64,000 nt of DNA from Candidatus Cloacimonadota bacterium (GTDB taxonomy: Bacteria; Cloacimonadota; Cloacimonadia; Cloacimonadales; Cloacimonadaceae): NCBI GenBank assembly GCA_012728875.1, contig JAAYEF010000031.1, positions 124,001 to 188,000 of the forward strand. The letters are read 5' to 3'. The translations under genes were made by a program, and so were the position numbers. Positions 34,328 through 43,639 of the stretch are shown in pieces. Each line of letters begins with the position of its first letter. The stretch's first letter is position 1. The notes beneath the pieces are model-generated. The model worked only from the letters and a program-made list of their open reading frames with translations, made no database searches and was not told the DNA's origin.

Positions 34328-35305
34328 ATGAATAAAACAGCGTTCGGCATTGTGGGATGTGGCTATCAGACTGTGAGGAATATGGCGCCCGCCATGGCCA
34401 AATGTGAACAGGTATATATGGCGGGTTGTTACGACAACGACCCCGCCAAGGCGAAGGCTTTGGCGCAAAACCATGGCATCAGGGCTTATGACAGCCTCAC
34501 GCAGCTTCTTGAGGATACAAGCATTGATGCCATCTATGTGGCCACACCCACTGTGTCCCATCAGGAAATCTGTCTTGCCGCTGCCGCCGCCGGCAAACAT
34601 ATCCTTTGCGAAAAATCTTTGGCCATGGACCTTGGGCAGGCTCAAAACATGGTTGATGCCTGCAAAGCCCGGGGTTTGAGCCTGGTGGAGGGTTTCATGT
34701 ACCGGCACCATGCTCAGCATAAATATGTGCAGGAACAGATCTGTGGGGGAGAACTTGGCAAACCATGGCTGTTTGAGGCTTGGTTCGGTTTTCCCGCCCT
34801 TCCTCAAACAGATTTTCGCAGGAACAAAAACTTGGGCGGCGGGGTGATTTTGGATGCGGGTGCCTATACCGTGCATGCTGCCAGGAATTTTTTTGGCAGA
34901 GAACCCAGGCGGATAGTCAGCGTTATCCACCACGACGAAAATGGCTTGGACATACAGGGCAGGGTCCTGATGGATTTTGGGGATCAGCAATCCGCGCAGT
35001 TGGCATTTGGCATGGACAATGGCTATAAAAACAGCTACTCGATTTGGTGCGAAAAAGGTGAAATCTGGCTGAAACGGGCTTTTTCCATGCCCGCTTCGGA
35101 ACTGCCGGTCTGTTTTGTCAAAACCCAAGGCCTGCTGCGTGAACACCAACTGGCGCCATGTGACCATTTTTTGGAGGAATTGAAAGCCTTTTGCGGCTTG
35201 GACGACGCCGGCAGGGAAGCCCATTACCTCGATATCATTGGCCAGGCTGAGGCCATGTCCCAGATTGCCGCTGCGGGCTCAAGCAACACTGGCACGCTAA
35301 CATAA
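34328..35305 (+). CDS. Gfo/Idh/MocA oxidoreductase, probable dTDP-3-ketohexose reductase
   Basis: A 325-residue NAD(P)-dependent oxidoreductase. 'FGIVGCGYQTVRNMAPAMAK' is the nucleotide-binding turn; 'YVATPTVSHQEICLAAAAAGKHILCEKSLAMD' includes the catalytic-region 'EK' of the family; 'GGGVILDAGAYTVHAARNFF' is the C-terminal-domain motif with the catalytic Asp and Tyr/His positions. The position 9 bp behind the EvaA-like dehydratase fits the known partner 3-ketoreductases of the KijD10 type, which reduce the unstable 3,4-diketo product. AAAGGA precedes the ATG. Confidence 0.82.
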   Translation: MNKTAFGIVGCGYQTVRNMAPAMAKCEQVYMAGCYDNDPAKAKALAQNHGIRAYDSLTQLLEDTSIDAIYVATPTVSHQEICLAAAAAGKHILCEKSLAMDLGQAQNMVDACKARGLSLVEGFMYRHHAQHKYVQEQICGGELGKPWLFEAWFGFPALPQTDFRRNKNLGGGVILDAGAYTVHAARNFFGREPRRIVSVIHHDENGLDIQGRVLMDFGDQQSAQLAFGMDNGYKNSYSIWCEKGEIWLKRAFSMPASELPVCFVKTQGLLREHQLAPCDHFLEELKAFCGLDDAGREAHYLDIIGQAEAMSQIAAAGSSNTGTLT

Positions 35306-35371
35306 ATCAAGCTCATTAAAACAAAATCCGGTACAAAACATTATGGTTTCAAACCCGAAGGACAAAAGATT

Positions 35372-37108
35372 GTGAAAACAAAGAACACACATTATTGGCT
35401 GTTTTGGCTGCTCTGCCTGGGAATCATCCTTGTTTCCTATTCCTCCTATTTTATTTGGGGTAGCAAATCCTTTTTATCGGTTGGGGATGGGCTGGATAGC
35501 AATCATGTCCAAAATTTGATGTCCGCTGAAAAGTCCTGGCGCTTCGGGGAGGGTGAACCCAGCGAATCCATCAAGGTTGCCGCCGATCCCGGTGTGGTGG
35601 GCTTTGTTAAAAAAATACCGGGTCCCCAAAAAGCTCTCTATATTTTTTTCCAACCCTATTATGCCGACGTGATCAATCGCGTCTTAATCAGCCTGATTGG
35701 CTTTTTGGGAATGTTGCTTCTATTGAGCGCAATGTACCCCCGAAGCAGGTATCCCGGTCTGGAATTTGAGGTCATCAGGTTTGGGGTCGCGCTGGCATTT
35801 GGGCTGCTAAAATTCTGGCCTTACGCGGGCATTAGCGTTTCCGGACTCCCTTTGATCTTTTGGGCATATTTGAGCGTCGATCGCCATAAGCTTTGGGCTT
35901 TCCTCACAGCGGTTGTTTATGCCTATTATTCTTCCCTGGCGCTGGTGGGTGTCTTCCTTCTTATCGCCTTGGGAATCTCTGAACTTTGGCTTTGGATTAA
36001 AAAAAGGGGAAGCTGGAGGCGGGTGCTTTGGATTGCTTTCCTCACCTTGGTATACGTGCTGGCAAATATCAGTTTGGTGATGAGCGCCCTGGCGCCTAAG
36101 GTGGCCAGCCATCGCAGTGGCTTCAGCGCGGTGGGCTTTTTTGCGGATAACCAGCAAACCGTCCTGAATTTTTTGCGCATGTTTTTTTCAAACTATGGAC
36201 ACAACGCCAGCTATCCCTGGCTCATCATTCCCTTGGGTTTATTGGCACTCTTGCTGGCTTTCAAGGGTAAGTCTCCTGAAAAACGCAAGCATTTGATCCT
36301 GCTTGGAGCATATACGATTTTGGCTTTGGCTGGCGCGATATTTGGCAACAGATACATTTACTCCCTGCAGAGCAGGATACCGCTGTTGAAAATGTTTCAG
36401 CTTCAACGTTTCTTCTGGCTGCTGCCCTTGCTGCAATACCTGATCTTCGCGAGTTCTCTGGTGATAGTTGCCAAAACCAGGCTCAAAAAAGCGATTTATC
36501 CTCTCCTGCTGGTGCAGATCGGAATTTTGGCGTTTTATGTGAATTATAACACCAAGCAATGTGTGAAGAGCTATGTATTGAACAAACCGGTTTCCCCGCC
36601 AAGTTATGAGGAGTTCTACAGCCCTGCGCTTTACCGGGGAATTCAGCGACAGATCGGTCGACCCACCACTGAATACAGGGTGGCATCTCTGGGCTTGAAT
36701 CCAGCGGCAGCATTGTACAACGGTTTCTACACTGTGGATGGATATTTTTCCGGTGGTTACCCTTTGGAGCACAAACAGAACTTTGGCAAAGCCATCGAGG
36801 GTGAACTTGAAAAGAATGAACATTTGGCAACTCTATTTTATAACTGGGGCAGCACCTGCTATCTGTTTTCAGATGAGATTGACCGTTATTATGGATATAA
36901 TGGAAATGGTATCCCCATGATTGATAAACACGAGGAAAGGAGCATCGAATATCTCGCCATTGATACTGCCAGTCTGAGGGACATGGATTGCGAGTATATC
37001 TTTTCCGCCCTGCCAATCTCCCAAGCCGGTGAATTGGGACTTAACTATGTTGCCAGCTATGAACATAGCTCTTCTCCCTACAGAATCTATCTGTATTCGA
37101 TTGAATAA
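35372..37108 (+). CDS. multi-pass membrane protein, DUF6044/GT-C-like
   Basis: A 578-residue integral membrane protein with about ten hydrophobic helices in the first 410 residues, then a soluble C-terminal part. The N-terminal extracytoplasmic loop has 'VGDGLDSNHVQNLMSAEKSW', resembling DUF6044/YfhO-like proteins and acidic loops of GT-C glycosyltransferases. It may transfer a sugar from a lipid carrier on the outer face of the membrane, adding a side branch. GTG start with AAGGA upstream. Assigned from topology and one motif only. Confidence 0.5.
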   Translation: MKTKNTHYWLFWLLCLGIILVSYSSYFIWGSKSFLSVGDGLDSNHVQNLMSAEKSWRFGEGEPSESIKVAADPGVVGFVKKIPGPQKALYIFFQPYYADVINRVLISLIGFLGMLLLLSAMYPRSRYPGLEFEVIRFGVALAFGLLKFWPYAGISVSGLPLIFWAYLSVDRHKLWAFLTAVVYAYYSSLALVGVFLLIALGISELWLWIKKRGSWRRVLWIAFLTLVYVLANISLVMSALAPKVASHRSGFSAVGFFADNQQTVLNFLRMFFSNYGHNASYPWLIIPLGLLALLLAFKGKSPEKRKHLILLGAYTILALAGAIFGNRYIYSLQSRIPLLKMFQLQRFFWLLPLLQYLIFASSLVIVAKTRLKKAIYPLLLVQIGILAFYVNYNTKQCVKSYVLNKPVSPPSYEEFYSPALYRGIQRQIGRPTTEYRVASLGLNPAAALYNGFYTVDGYFSGGYPLEHKQNFGKAIEGELEKNEHLATLFYNWGSTCYLFSDEIDRYYGYNGNGIPMIDKHEERSIEYLAIDTASLRDMDCEYIFSALPISQAGELGLNYVASYEHSSSPYRIYLYSIE

Positions 37109-37167
37109 ATGTCCTGCGCGACACTGCACTCTGCCAAAAAACCTGTAACTGACATTGATGGACCAAA

Positions 37168-38460
37168 ATGAATAATATGATCTCGAAAGTGCTCAAGCTG
37201 ATTTCTGTCAATTTGGGCGGGCTTCCCAAAAAGCTCGCAAATGCTTCCATGTATTTTTCCGCGTCTTTGGTGCAGGTGGTGGTGGGGCTGATTCTTTCCC
37301 CCATCCTGTCCATGCATCTGGGGCACAGGGATTTTGCCATTGTGGGATACTTTAATTCCTTCAATGCCTTGTTTGTGCCCCTCACAAGTTTTACGCTTAG
37401 CTCCTTCTATGGCAAGCATTATTTTGTGGTGAACCAGGCCCAGCGGGAAAACATGAGGAAAACCATTGCCTCCACACTCTTGGTTTTCGGTTTGGCGTCA
37501 ACCGTGGTGATCTTGGCGATTTTCTGGGTTTACACCCGGCTCTATGATACCGGCTACGGCTTTTTCCCCTACGCGCTGCTTTGCTATTCGAACCTCGTGT
37601 TCAGCAATATCTATGCCTTCTATCTACTCAACTTGAGACTGTCAAAAAAAGCGACTAACTTTTTGTGGGTGAATATCGCCCACCATGGCGCCTATCTGTT
37701 GGCGATGATTTTGCTGTGCGCGGTGTTGAAATTTGGTGCGGCGGGAAGCTTGGCAGGCACTTCCGTGGTTTCGCTTGTGTTTGGTTTGTTTTTCTTTTTC
37801 AAACTCACAGACAGAATCAGACTGGACAAAAAGATATTGAAGGACGCGCTCCGTTTTTGCTGGCCGCTGATCCTCGCCGGGTGCATCGATTATTTTACCA
37901 ATGGCGTGGACAGGGCCATGCTGGCAGGCTTCAAAGATGATGTGAACCTGGGGTTATACAGCATCGCGCTCAGGTTTTCCGGCTATATCTATATGTTCTA
38001 TGCCGCCATTTCCATGACTTTGGAGCCGGATTTTTTCCAAGCGCTTTCCACGAAAAGATACGGCAGGATGGTCAAAATATCCCTGGGCCTGATTTTGATG
38101 AATCTGTTGGTGGTGGGAGCCTTCGTTGTTGCCGCCCCCCTGATTCTGAAAATACTCACTGTGGGCAGATACACTGCCGCCAGCAGGCTGGCACGCATCA
38201 TGGCCTTAAAAAATATCAGCGCTTCGGTGTTCTTTATCATCTCCACTGTCATCATCATCAAGGGTTACACCAAAGTGGCTCTGATCAACAAGATTGTGGC
38301 GGCAGTGTTCGTGAGCTCGCTTTTCCGTTTTCTGATCAGCAAGTACCAGTTTGAGGGTGCCGCCTGGGGCCAGGTGTTATCCTACGTGGTCTTTACCCTG
38401 GTGAGCGGCTTGTTCCTGGTGTATAAGCTGGCTCAGAAAAAAAGGCTCAAAAGCGCGTGA
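37168..38460 (+). CDS. second oligosaccharide flippase (MOP superfamily)
   Basis: A 430-residue membrane protein with about 12 hydrophobic segments, family of polysaccharide exporters. Typical features are 'NASMYFSASLVQVVVGLILSPILSMHLG' at the first helix and 'LILAGCIDYFTNGVDRAMLAGFKDDVNLGLYSIALRFSG' mid-protein, where Wzx proteins carry 'DR..l......ea.G.Y..a'. It differs in length and subfamily from the flippase at 18.8 kb, so the region may encode machinery for two glycans, or two units that merged. A second ATG lies 9 bp after the first. Confidence 0.83.
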   Translation: MNNMISKVLKLISVNLGGLPKKLANASMYFSASLVQVVVGLILSPILSMHLGHRDFAIVGYFNSFNALFVPLTSFTLSSFYGKHYFVVNQAQRENMRKTIASTLLVFGLASTVVILAIFWVYTRLYDTGYGFFPYALLCYSNLVFSNIYAFYLLNLRLSKKATNFLWVNIAHHGAYLLAMILLCAVLKFGAAGSLAGTSVVSLVFGLFFFFKLTDRIRLDKKILKDALRFCWPLILAGCIDYFTNGVDRAMLAGFKDDVNLGLYSIALRFSGYIYMFYAAISMTLEPDFFQALSTKRYGRMVKISLGLILMNLLVVGAFVVAAPLILKILTVGRYTAASRLARIMALKNISASVFFIISTVIIIKGYTKVALINKIVAAVFVSSLFRFLISKYQFEGAAWGQVLSYVVFTLVSGLFLVYKLAQKKRLKSA

Positions 38461-38473
38461 GGATGATTCAAAA

Positions 38474-39661
38474 ATGAAAATTGCCTGGATCTGTCATTTT
38501 AGCAACGCTGAGGTTCGTAAAGCCCTGAAACTGTCTGACCAGGTCCATTCCTTCGCGCCTTGGATCACCAATACCATCAAGGTGTTCGAAAACAATCCCG
38601 AACATGAGCTGCATGTCATTGCTCCGCATAGATTTTTGAAACGGAGCACCAGTTTTGAAACAGAAGGAGTGCACTACCATTTTTTCAATCCTGGCATTCC
38701 CTTTTGGGGGAGGCAGTGGCCGTCTTTTTTTCGCTGGGATTTATGGACCGGGTTCAAGAAAAATAACAAAAAGGTGGGGAACTGGGTGAATGCCATCAAG
38801 CCTGTTGTGATCCATCTTCAGGGAGCTGAAAACGCATATTATTCATCTTCCATCTTTCAGTTTCAAGGGCGCTACCCCATTGTGGTGAACCTGCAGAGGA
38901 TGGATCCCAGTTTTTACTATGATCTTTCCCGGGAAGCAAAAACGCGGCGGGCTGTGGAAGAAAAGATTTTAAAAAATTTTCCTCATTTTTCAATCCGCAC
39001 CCAGACCATGGAGCAGGACCTGCTTTCCGTAAATCCAAATGCCCAAACCCACTGGGTGCGCTACAACATTCCCCAACCCCGTGCCTGTGAGACGGGCCCC
39101 AAGCAGTACGATCTGGTCTTTTTTGCCCGGGTGAGCCCCAGCAAGGGAATCGAAGATTTGCTGCGGGCTGCGGGAACGCTCACGGGTGAAATTCCCGGTC
39201 TTTCGCTATGTATAATTGGTGGAGTAAGCTCTTCATACAGGGAATATCTGAACGAAATGGCGGCACCAAGCGGACTGCGCCTCGTGTGGAAAGGCCTCCT
39301 GCCCGAGATTGACGATGTGCACAAAGAGGCATGCAAGGCGCGGGTGTCTGTATTGCCCACCCATCAGGATATCATTCCGGGCACGATAGTTGAAAGTATG
39401 CAGCTCGGTATTCCCGTGGTGAGTTACAAGGTTGGCAGCATACCGGAATTGAACGCTGAAAATGAATCGCTGCTCTTGGTGGAAAAAGGAGATATTCAGG
39501 GCCTGGCTGTTCAGATAAAAAAACTGCTGACGGATGAGGAATACGCTGCCCAATTGGCGCAACAAGCCCAAAGGACCATCAATAAGTTTATTGTTAGCGA
39601 GGATGTGTTGGGGCAGCATATTGCCTGTTACACCCGTGTGATGGAAGATTTCCATAAATAA
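38474..39661 (+). CDS. family-4 type glycosyltransferase (GT-B)
   Basis: A 395-residue cytoplasmic GT-B enzyme. The acceptor half begins 'KIAWICHFSNAEVRKALKL'; the nucleotide-sugar half begins 'DLVFFARVSPSKGIEDLLRA' and has 'HQDIIPGTIVESMQLGIPVV', which carries the E-x7-E donor-binding element in a variant form. GAGG lies before ATG 38474, 13 bp after the flippase. The donor sugar cannot be read from sequence. Confidence 0.85.
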   Translation: MKIAWICHFSNAEVRKALKLSDQVHSFAPWITNTIKVFENNPEHELHVIAPHRFLKRSTSFETEGVHYHFFNPGIPFWGRQWPSFFRWDLWTGFKKNNKKVGNWVNAIKPVVIHLQGAENAYYSSSIFQFQGRYPIVVNLQRMDPSFYYDLSREAKTRRAVEEKILKNFPHFSIRTQTMEQDLLSVNPNAQTHWVRYNIPQPRACETGPKQYDLVFFARVSPSKGIEDLLRAAGTLTGEIPGLSLCIIGGVSSSYREYLNEMAAPSGLRLVWKGLLPEIDDVHKEACKARVSVLPTHQDIIPGTIVESMQLGIPVVSYKVGSIPELNAENESLLLVEKGDIQGLAVQIKKLLTDEEYAAQLAQQAQRTINKFIVSEDVLGQHIACYTRVMEDFHK

Positions 39662-39753
39662 ACGAATTAATTGCACCCTGGACAAGACTCAAAACATCCA
39701 GGATGCGCGGCCATGAATAATTGGCAAATAATATGATAAAACGGGAAAACGAG

Positions 39754-40932
39754 ATGAAACCTGAACTTTTGGTGGATTTTATCCGGGAGCTGTATGCTAG
39801 CACGGAATTCATCCCTCTGCACGAACCCTTCTTTGGCGATGGCGAAAACAAATATGTAAACGATTGCCTTGCGAGCAGGTTCGTATCCAGCGTTGGAAAA
39901 TATGTGGATCTTTTTGAGGAAAGGATTTGTGCCTACACGGGAGCCACCAGCGCTGTGGCTACGGTAAATGGAACCGCCGCTTTGCACATCGCTCTTCTTT
40001 TGGCTGGAACAGGTCCCGGGGACCTGGTTATAACCCAGCCCCTCACCTTCGTGGCCACCTGCAATGCCATCAGCTATTTGGGTGCCCAGCCGGTTTTCGT
40101 GGATATTGATCAAAAAACCCTGGGCATGAGCCCAGATGCGCTTCAACTTTGGCTTGAAGAGAACGTGGATGTCGTTGTGGATAAATCTGCCACATCTTCA
40201 GAATCTCAATTCAAAGCGGTTCATAAACAAACCGGAAAACGGGTGGCAGCCTGTGTACCCATGCACAGTTTTGGTCACCCCTGCCAAATTGATAAAATCA
40301 TTTCCATTTGCGATACTTACGGCATACCGGTCGTGGAAGATTCCGCGGAATCCCTTGGCAGCTACTACAAGGGGCAACACACCGGCACTTTTGGCAAGCT
40401 GGGCATCCTGAGTTTTAACGGGAATAAAACCATCACCACCGGAGGCGGGGGCATGATTTTAACAAACGACGAGCATCTGGGCAAACTGGCAAAACATATC
40501 ACCACAACGGCAAAAAAGCCCCATCCTTGGGACTATGAACACGATATGGTGGCCTATAATTACCGGATGCCAAACATAAATGCCGCCCTTGGCTGCGGCC
40601 AGATGGAGCTGCTGGACGGGTTTTTGGAAGATAAAAGAGAAACCGCCTCGCGCTACCGTGATTTTTTCGCTAAGCAAAATGGGCATTGTTTTGTTGATGA
40701 ACCCCGGGACGGCAAGTCCAATTTTTGGCTGAACGCCGTTCTTGCCTCCAGCCCCGAAGATCGTGACCTCCTGCTTAAGGTCACCAACGGGGCTGGAGTG
40801 ATGACACGCCCCGCCTGGATTTTGATGAATCGGCTGGAAATGTTCAAAGATTCCGCCTGCGGAGACTTGAGTAATGCCAGCCACATAGCCAGTCGTCTGG
40901 TAAATTTGCCAAGCAGTGTGAGGAATACATGA
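39754..40932 (+). CDS. LegC-family sugar aminotransferase
   Basis: A 392-residue DegT-family PLP aminotransferase. 'FIPLHEPFFGDGENKYVNDCL' and 'SRFVSSVGKYVDLFE' are diagnostic for the LegC branch, which aminates C4 of UDP-4-keto sugars (legionaminic and related pathways); PLP lysine in 'SFNGNKTITTGGGGM' (about residue 225). No NeuB-type synthase is visible, so a nonulosonic acid is not implied. The track start is a TTG; I prefer ATG 39754 because 'MKPELLVDFIRELYAS' aligns with the family start, though ATG 39733 is possible. Its stop overlaps the next start (ATGA). Confidence 0.83.
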   Translation: MKPELLVDFIRELYASTEFIPLHEPFFGDGENKYVNDCLASRFVSSVGKYVDLFEERICAYTGATSAVATVNGTAALHIALLLAGTGPGDLVITQPLTFVATCNAISYLGAQPVFVDIDQKTLGMSPDALQLWLEENVDVVVDKSATSSESQFKAVHKQTGKRVAACVPMHSFGHPCQIDKIISICDTYGIPVVEDSAESLGSYYKGQHTGTFGKLGILSFNGNKTITTGGGGMILTNDEHLGKLAKHITTTAKKPHPWDYEHDMVAYNYRMPNINAALGCGQMELLDGFLEDKRETASRYRDFFAKQNGHCFVDEPRDGKSNFWLNAVLASSPEDRDLLLKVTNGAGVMTRPAWILMNRLEMFKDSACGDLSNASHIASRLVNLPSSVRNT

Positions 40933-41483
40933 AAAAGAAATTCAGAGTGTATCTAAGATCATTTGAACCCGGAGACCATCTTTTATTGCATAAATGGCGC
41001 AGTGACCCGGAGATTGCGATTCCGTTCAGTGCCACAATGCGCTTCACATCCACACTCAACGAACAAAAATGGCTGGAGGACAGGGTTTTTGACAAAAACA
41101 GCGTTAGCTGCGCCATTTGTCTTAAGGAAACCGACGAATTCATCGGGTGCATCTTTATCAGCAAAATTGATATGCTGCATAAAAATGGCGTTGCCGGTTG
41201 GTTTGTGGGAGAAAAAAAACACTGGGGCAAAGGCTACGCGACTGATGCCCTGGTTTTGATGTTGCGACACGCTTTTTACGATAAAGGTCTAGAAAGGGTT
41301 TGGTCTGGTGTGTTTGAAGACAACATGGGCTCCTTGAAAATGGCGGAGAAATGTGGCTTCAAAGTGGAAGGGCTGATGCGCAAAGCCTATTATGTGGACG
41401 GCAGCTTTAAAAACAGTGTGGTGGTGGGGGTGTTGAGGGAGGATTTTGAAGCAGTGCTGGCTGATTATGAGGATATCGTATGA
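40929..41483 (+). CDS. RimJ/RimL-type GNAT acetyltransferase
   Basis: A 184-residue GNAT protein, probably N-acetylating the 4-amino sugar produced by the preceding LegC-like enzyme. 'VYLRSFEPGDHLLLHKWRSDPEI' is the usual RimL-type opening, 'HWGKGYATDALVLMLRHAF' the acetyl-CoA loop, and 'DNMGSLKMAEKCGFKVEGLMR' the C-terminal motif. It overlaps both neighbours by 4 nt, consistent with tight coupling to the aminotransferase (compare PseC/PseH-like pairs). Confidence 0.88.
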   Translation: MKKKFRVYLRSFEPGDHLLLHKWRSDPEIAIPFSATMRFTSTLNEQKWLEDRVFDKNSVSCAICLKETDEFIGCIFISKIDMLHKNGVAGWFVGEKKHWGKGYATDALVLMLRHAFYDKGLERVWSGVFEDNMGSLKMAEKCGFKVEGLMRKAYYVDGSFKNSVVVGVLREDFEAVLADYEDIV

Positions 41484-42565
41484 CAATGAACTCCAAAACT
41501 GGAATATGCACGCTCGCCGATGCTCAGGCATGGGAAGCTCTGCATTCCCGGTTGGGTCGGCAAGCCCCGCCCTTTTTTGGCCCTAATTATCATCGTGTAG
41601 TGGATCCAGCGGGAACAGAAACAGAGTGTTTTTGGAGTTCCAAGGACGAAAACAACTTTCTCTACTATCCATATTTGAAGAAAAGCCTTAACGGTCTTGG
41701 TTACAATCTGGATGATGAATATTGCGACATCAGCGGGGCTTACGGCTATAATGGACCCCTTGGCAGGGTGAAGGATCCGGGCTTTGTTGAGTCTTTTAAC
41801 CATGCGCTGCTGGATTATTTTGCCCAAGTCAGGGTTGTGACGGAATTTGTGCGCTACTGCCCACTTTCAAACAACAGACGCTTTCATCTTTACACTCAGC
41901 AAATAGATGTGTTGGACAACGTTTACATCGATCTCTCCCAGGGGCAGGACTGGGTATGGAAACATTCCTTTGAACACCGGGCACGCAAAGCCATCCGCAA
42001 TGGCGAGGGTCATGGTCTGAAAACTGTGATTCACCGGGGAAGCGAGATTGTGGCTGAAGAGATTGAAGTTTTACATGAAATCTACACCAGCACCATGCAG
42101 CGTAATGAGGCGGATGAATTCTATTTTTTTGACAGAAGTTTTTTTGAAGGACTGGTTGCCAATCTGGGCCATCAGAGCCTGCTGGCACTTAGCTATTATG
42201 AGGACAAGGCCATTTCGGCGGAATTGCTGCTTTTGGGTGGAACCCTGGCCTACGGCTTTTTGGGCGGAACTCTAAGTGAATATTATCAATACAAGGCCAA
42301 CAGCTTCCAGCGCTGGGAACTGGTTAAATATCTCTGCGCACATGGCTTTGAAAAATATTCCCTGGGCGCCAGCAGCGCGCGGGGCGATGGGATCCATAAG
42401 TTTAAGATGAGTTTTGCCCGGGGCTGTGCGAATCTATTTTATATTGGAACCAAGGTGCATTTGCCAGAAGTGTATGTCCAGCTACAAACGCAATGGAGCG
42501 AAATGTATCCCGAAGCCGCCAAAATGCATGCCAACAAGATTCAAGGTTACAGGATCAGATTTTGA
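41480..42565 (+). CDS. FemAB/BioF2-like GNAT acyl- or aminoacyltransferase
   Basis: A 361-residue protein of the FemAB-related double-GNAT superfamily. 'KHSFEHRARKAIRNGEGHGLK' is the typical segment before the second GNAT domain, followed by 'IYTSTMQRNEADEFYFFDRSFFEGL' and 'YSLGASSARGDGIHKFKMSFA' near the end. Relatives transfer amino acids or fatty acyl groups to cell-envelope acceptors. ATGA overlap with the RimL-type gene. Acceptor and donor unknown. Confidence 0.75.
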   Translation: MTMNSKTGICTLADAQAWEALHSRLGRQAPPFFGPNYHRVVDPAGTETECFWSSKDENNFLYYPYLKKSLNGLGYNLDDEYCDISGAYGYNGPLGRVKDPGFVESFNHALLDYFAQVRVVTEFVRYCPLSNNRRFHLYTQQIDVLDNVYIDLSQGQDWVWKHSFEHRARKAIRNGEGHGLKTVIHRGSEIVAEEIEVLHEIYTSTMQRNEADEFYFFDRSFFEGLVANLGHQSLLALSYYEDKAISAELLLLGGTLAYGFLGGTLSEYYQYKANSFQRWELVKYLCAHGFEKYSLGASSARGDGIHKFKMSFARGCANLFYIGTKVHLPEVYVQLQTQWSEMYPEAAKMHANKIQGYRIRF

Positions 42566-42598
42566 ACCTTTGACTGTCCATGCAACGTTTTAAGATAC

Positions 42599-42618
42599 CT
42601 GCCGCACCATCGCGGCAG
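42599..42618. repeat. 7-bp perfect hairpin
   Basis: CTGCCGC and GCGGCAG enclose ACCATC, 34 bp after the FemAB-like gene in a 153-bp gap. No T run follows, so it is not a classical terminator; it may be an RNA-stabilising or weak attenuating hairpin. Confidence 0.45.
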
Positions 42619-42718
42619 CAGTTGAAGCCGGATATATGGAAAAAGTGCCGGGATATGAGGCCTTGACAAATGCGCTGTAGCAAAAGAATTGAATAAACCA
42701 AAAAATTGAGAGGTAATC

Positions 42719-43639
42719 ATGAAAGAGTCAGCAGTGTTGTTAATCACATTTAACCGCCCCGAGAGTACGCGCGAGGTCTTGAAAGCCCTCCAAAAAGCAA
42801 AGCCCAAGCGTCTTTATGTCTTTTCAGACGGAGCCCGCAACGAAGAGGAGCAAAAGATTTGCCAGCAAGTTAGAGATATGGTAATTGAAATGGTTAACTG
42901 GGATTGCGATCTAAGGCGCAAAGTGATGGAATATAACCTTGGCTGCGGCCCGGGACCCTTCGCCGCCATGAATTGGGCTGTGGAAGAAGAAGACCGCATC
43001 ATCATTCTGGAGGATGACTGCGTCCCCTCTCCCGCTTTTTTCCCATATTGTGACTATCTTTTGGACAAGTTCCTGGACGACCGGCGTATCTGGCTGTTGA
43101 GCGGAAACAACTACTGTCCGGAGTTTCCGCTTCCGGCGGATTACGCGTTCACGCGCTACGCGCATAGCTGGGGCTGGGCAACCTGGCGCCGCTGCGTCAA
43201 GCAGGTGGATTTGGAAATGCGGGATTACCCTGAATTCAGGGATAGAAAGCTGCTCTATTCGCTCTTGCCGCGTAAAGAGGCGGACTATTTCATGAGGTCT
43301 TTAGAGCGTACCTACACGGATAAAAGCAGGATGGGGCATATCTGGGATATTCAATTTGGTTTTTGCGTGCGCAAAAACTCCGGCATGGGCATCATGCCCA
43401 GGGCGAACTTGGTAAGCAACATTGGCTACGTGGGCACCCACAGCGAACAAAGGAACCGTTTTCACGACCATCCTGTAGATGATAGCTTCAAGATTGTTCA
43501 GGAGCCTGTTTGCGTGGCGCCTGACTATCTGCACGACAGATATCACTTTAAACATCATTGGCTGGGTGGATCCGGACTGCAAAGATCACTAAATAAAGCC
43601 AAACGTAAAGCAAGAAAACTATTAAAGGCAAAACCTTGA
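42719..43639 (+). CDS. GT-A glycosyltransferase (nucleotide-diphospho-sugar transferase)
   Basis: A 306-residue GT-A-fold enzyme. It starts 'SAVLLITFNRPESTREVLKAL', has 'VFSDGARNEEEQ' and the metal-binding 'IIILEDDCVPSPAFFPYCDYLL' near residue 100, then 'AHSWGWATWRRCVKQVD', a conserved acceptor-side motif of this bacterial GT group. It overlaps by 4 nt (TTGA) the Wzy-like gene. Ribosome site GAGAGG before ATG 42719. Sugar unknown. Confidence 0.85.
   Translation: MKESAVLLITFNRPESTREVLKALQKAKPKRLYVFSDGARNEEEQKICQQVRDMVIEMVNWDCDLRRKVMEYNLGCGPGPFAAMNWAVEEEDRIIILEDDCVPSPAFFPYCDYLLDKFLDDRRIWLLSGNNYCPEFPLPADYAFTRYAHSWGWATWRRCVKQVDLEMRDYPEFRDRKLLYSLLPRKEADYFMRSLERTYTDKSRMGHIWDIQFGFCVRKNSGMGIMPRANLVSNIGYVGTHSEQRNRFHDHPVDDSFKIVQEPVCVAPDYLHDRYHFKHHWLGGSGLQRSLNKAKRKARKLLKAKP

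Noticed and set aside
39754-41483. Legionaminic or pseudaminic acid pathway
   Set aside because: A LegC-like aminotransferase and a GNAT are present, but no NeuB-type synthase, no NeuA-type CMP transferase and no 4,6-dehydratase for UDP-GlcNAc are found.
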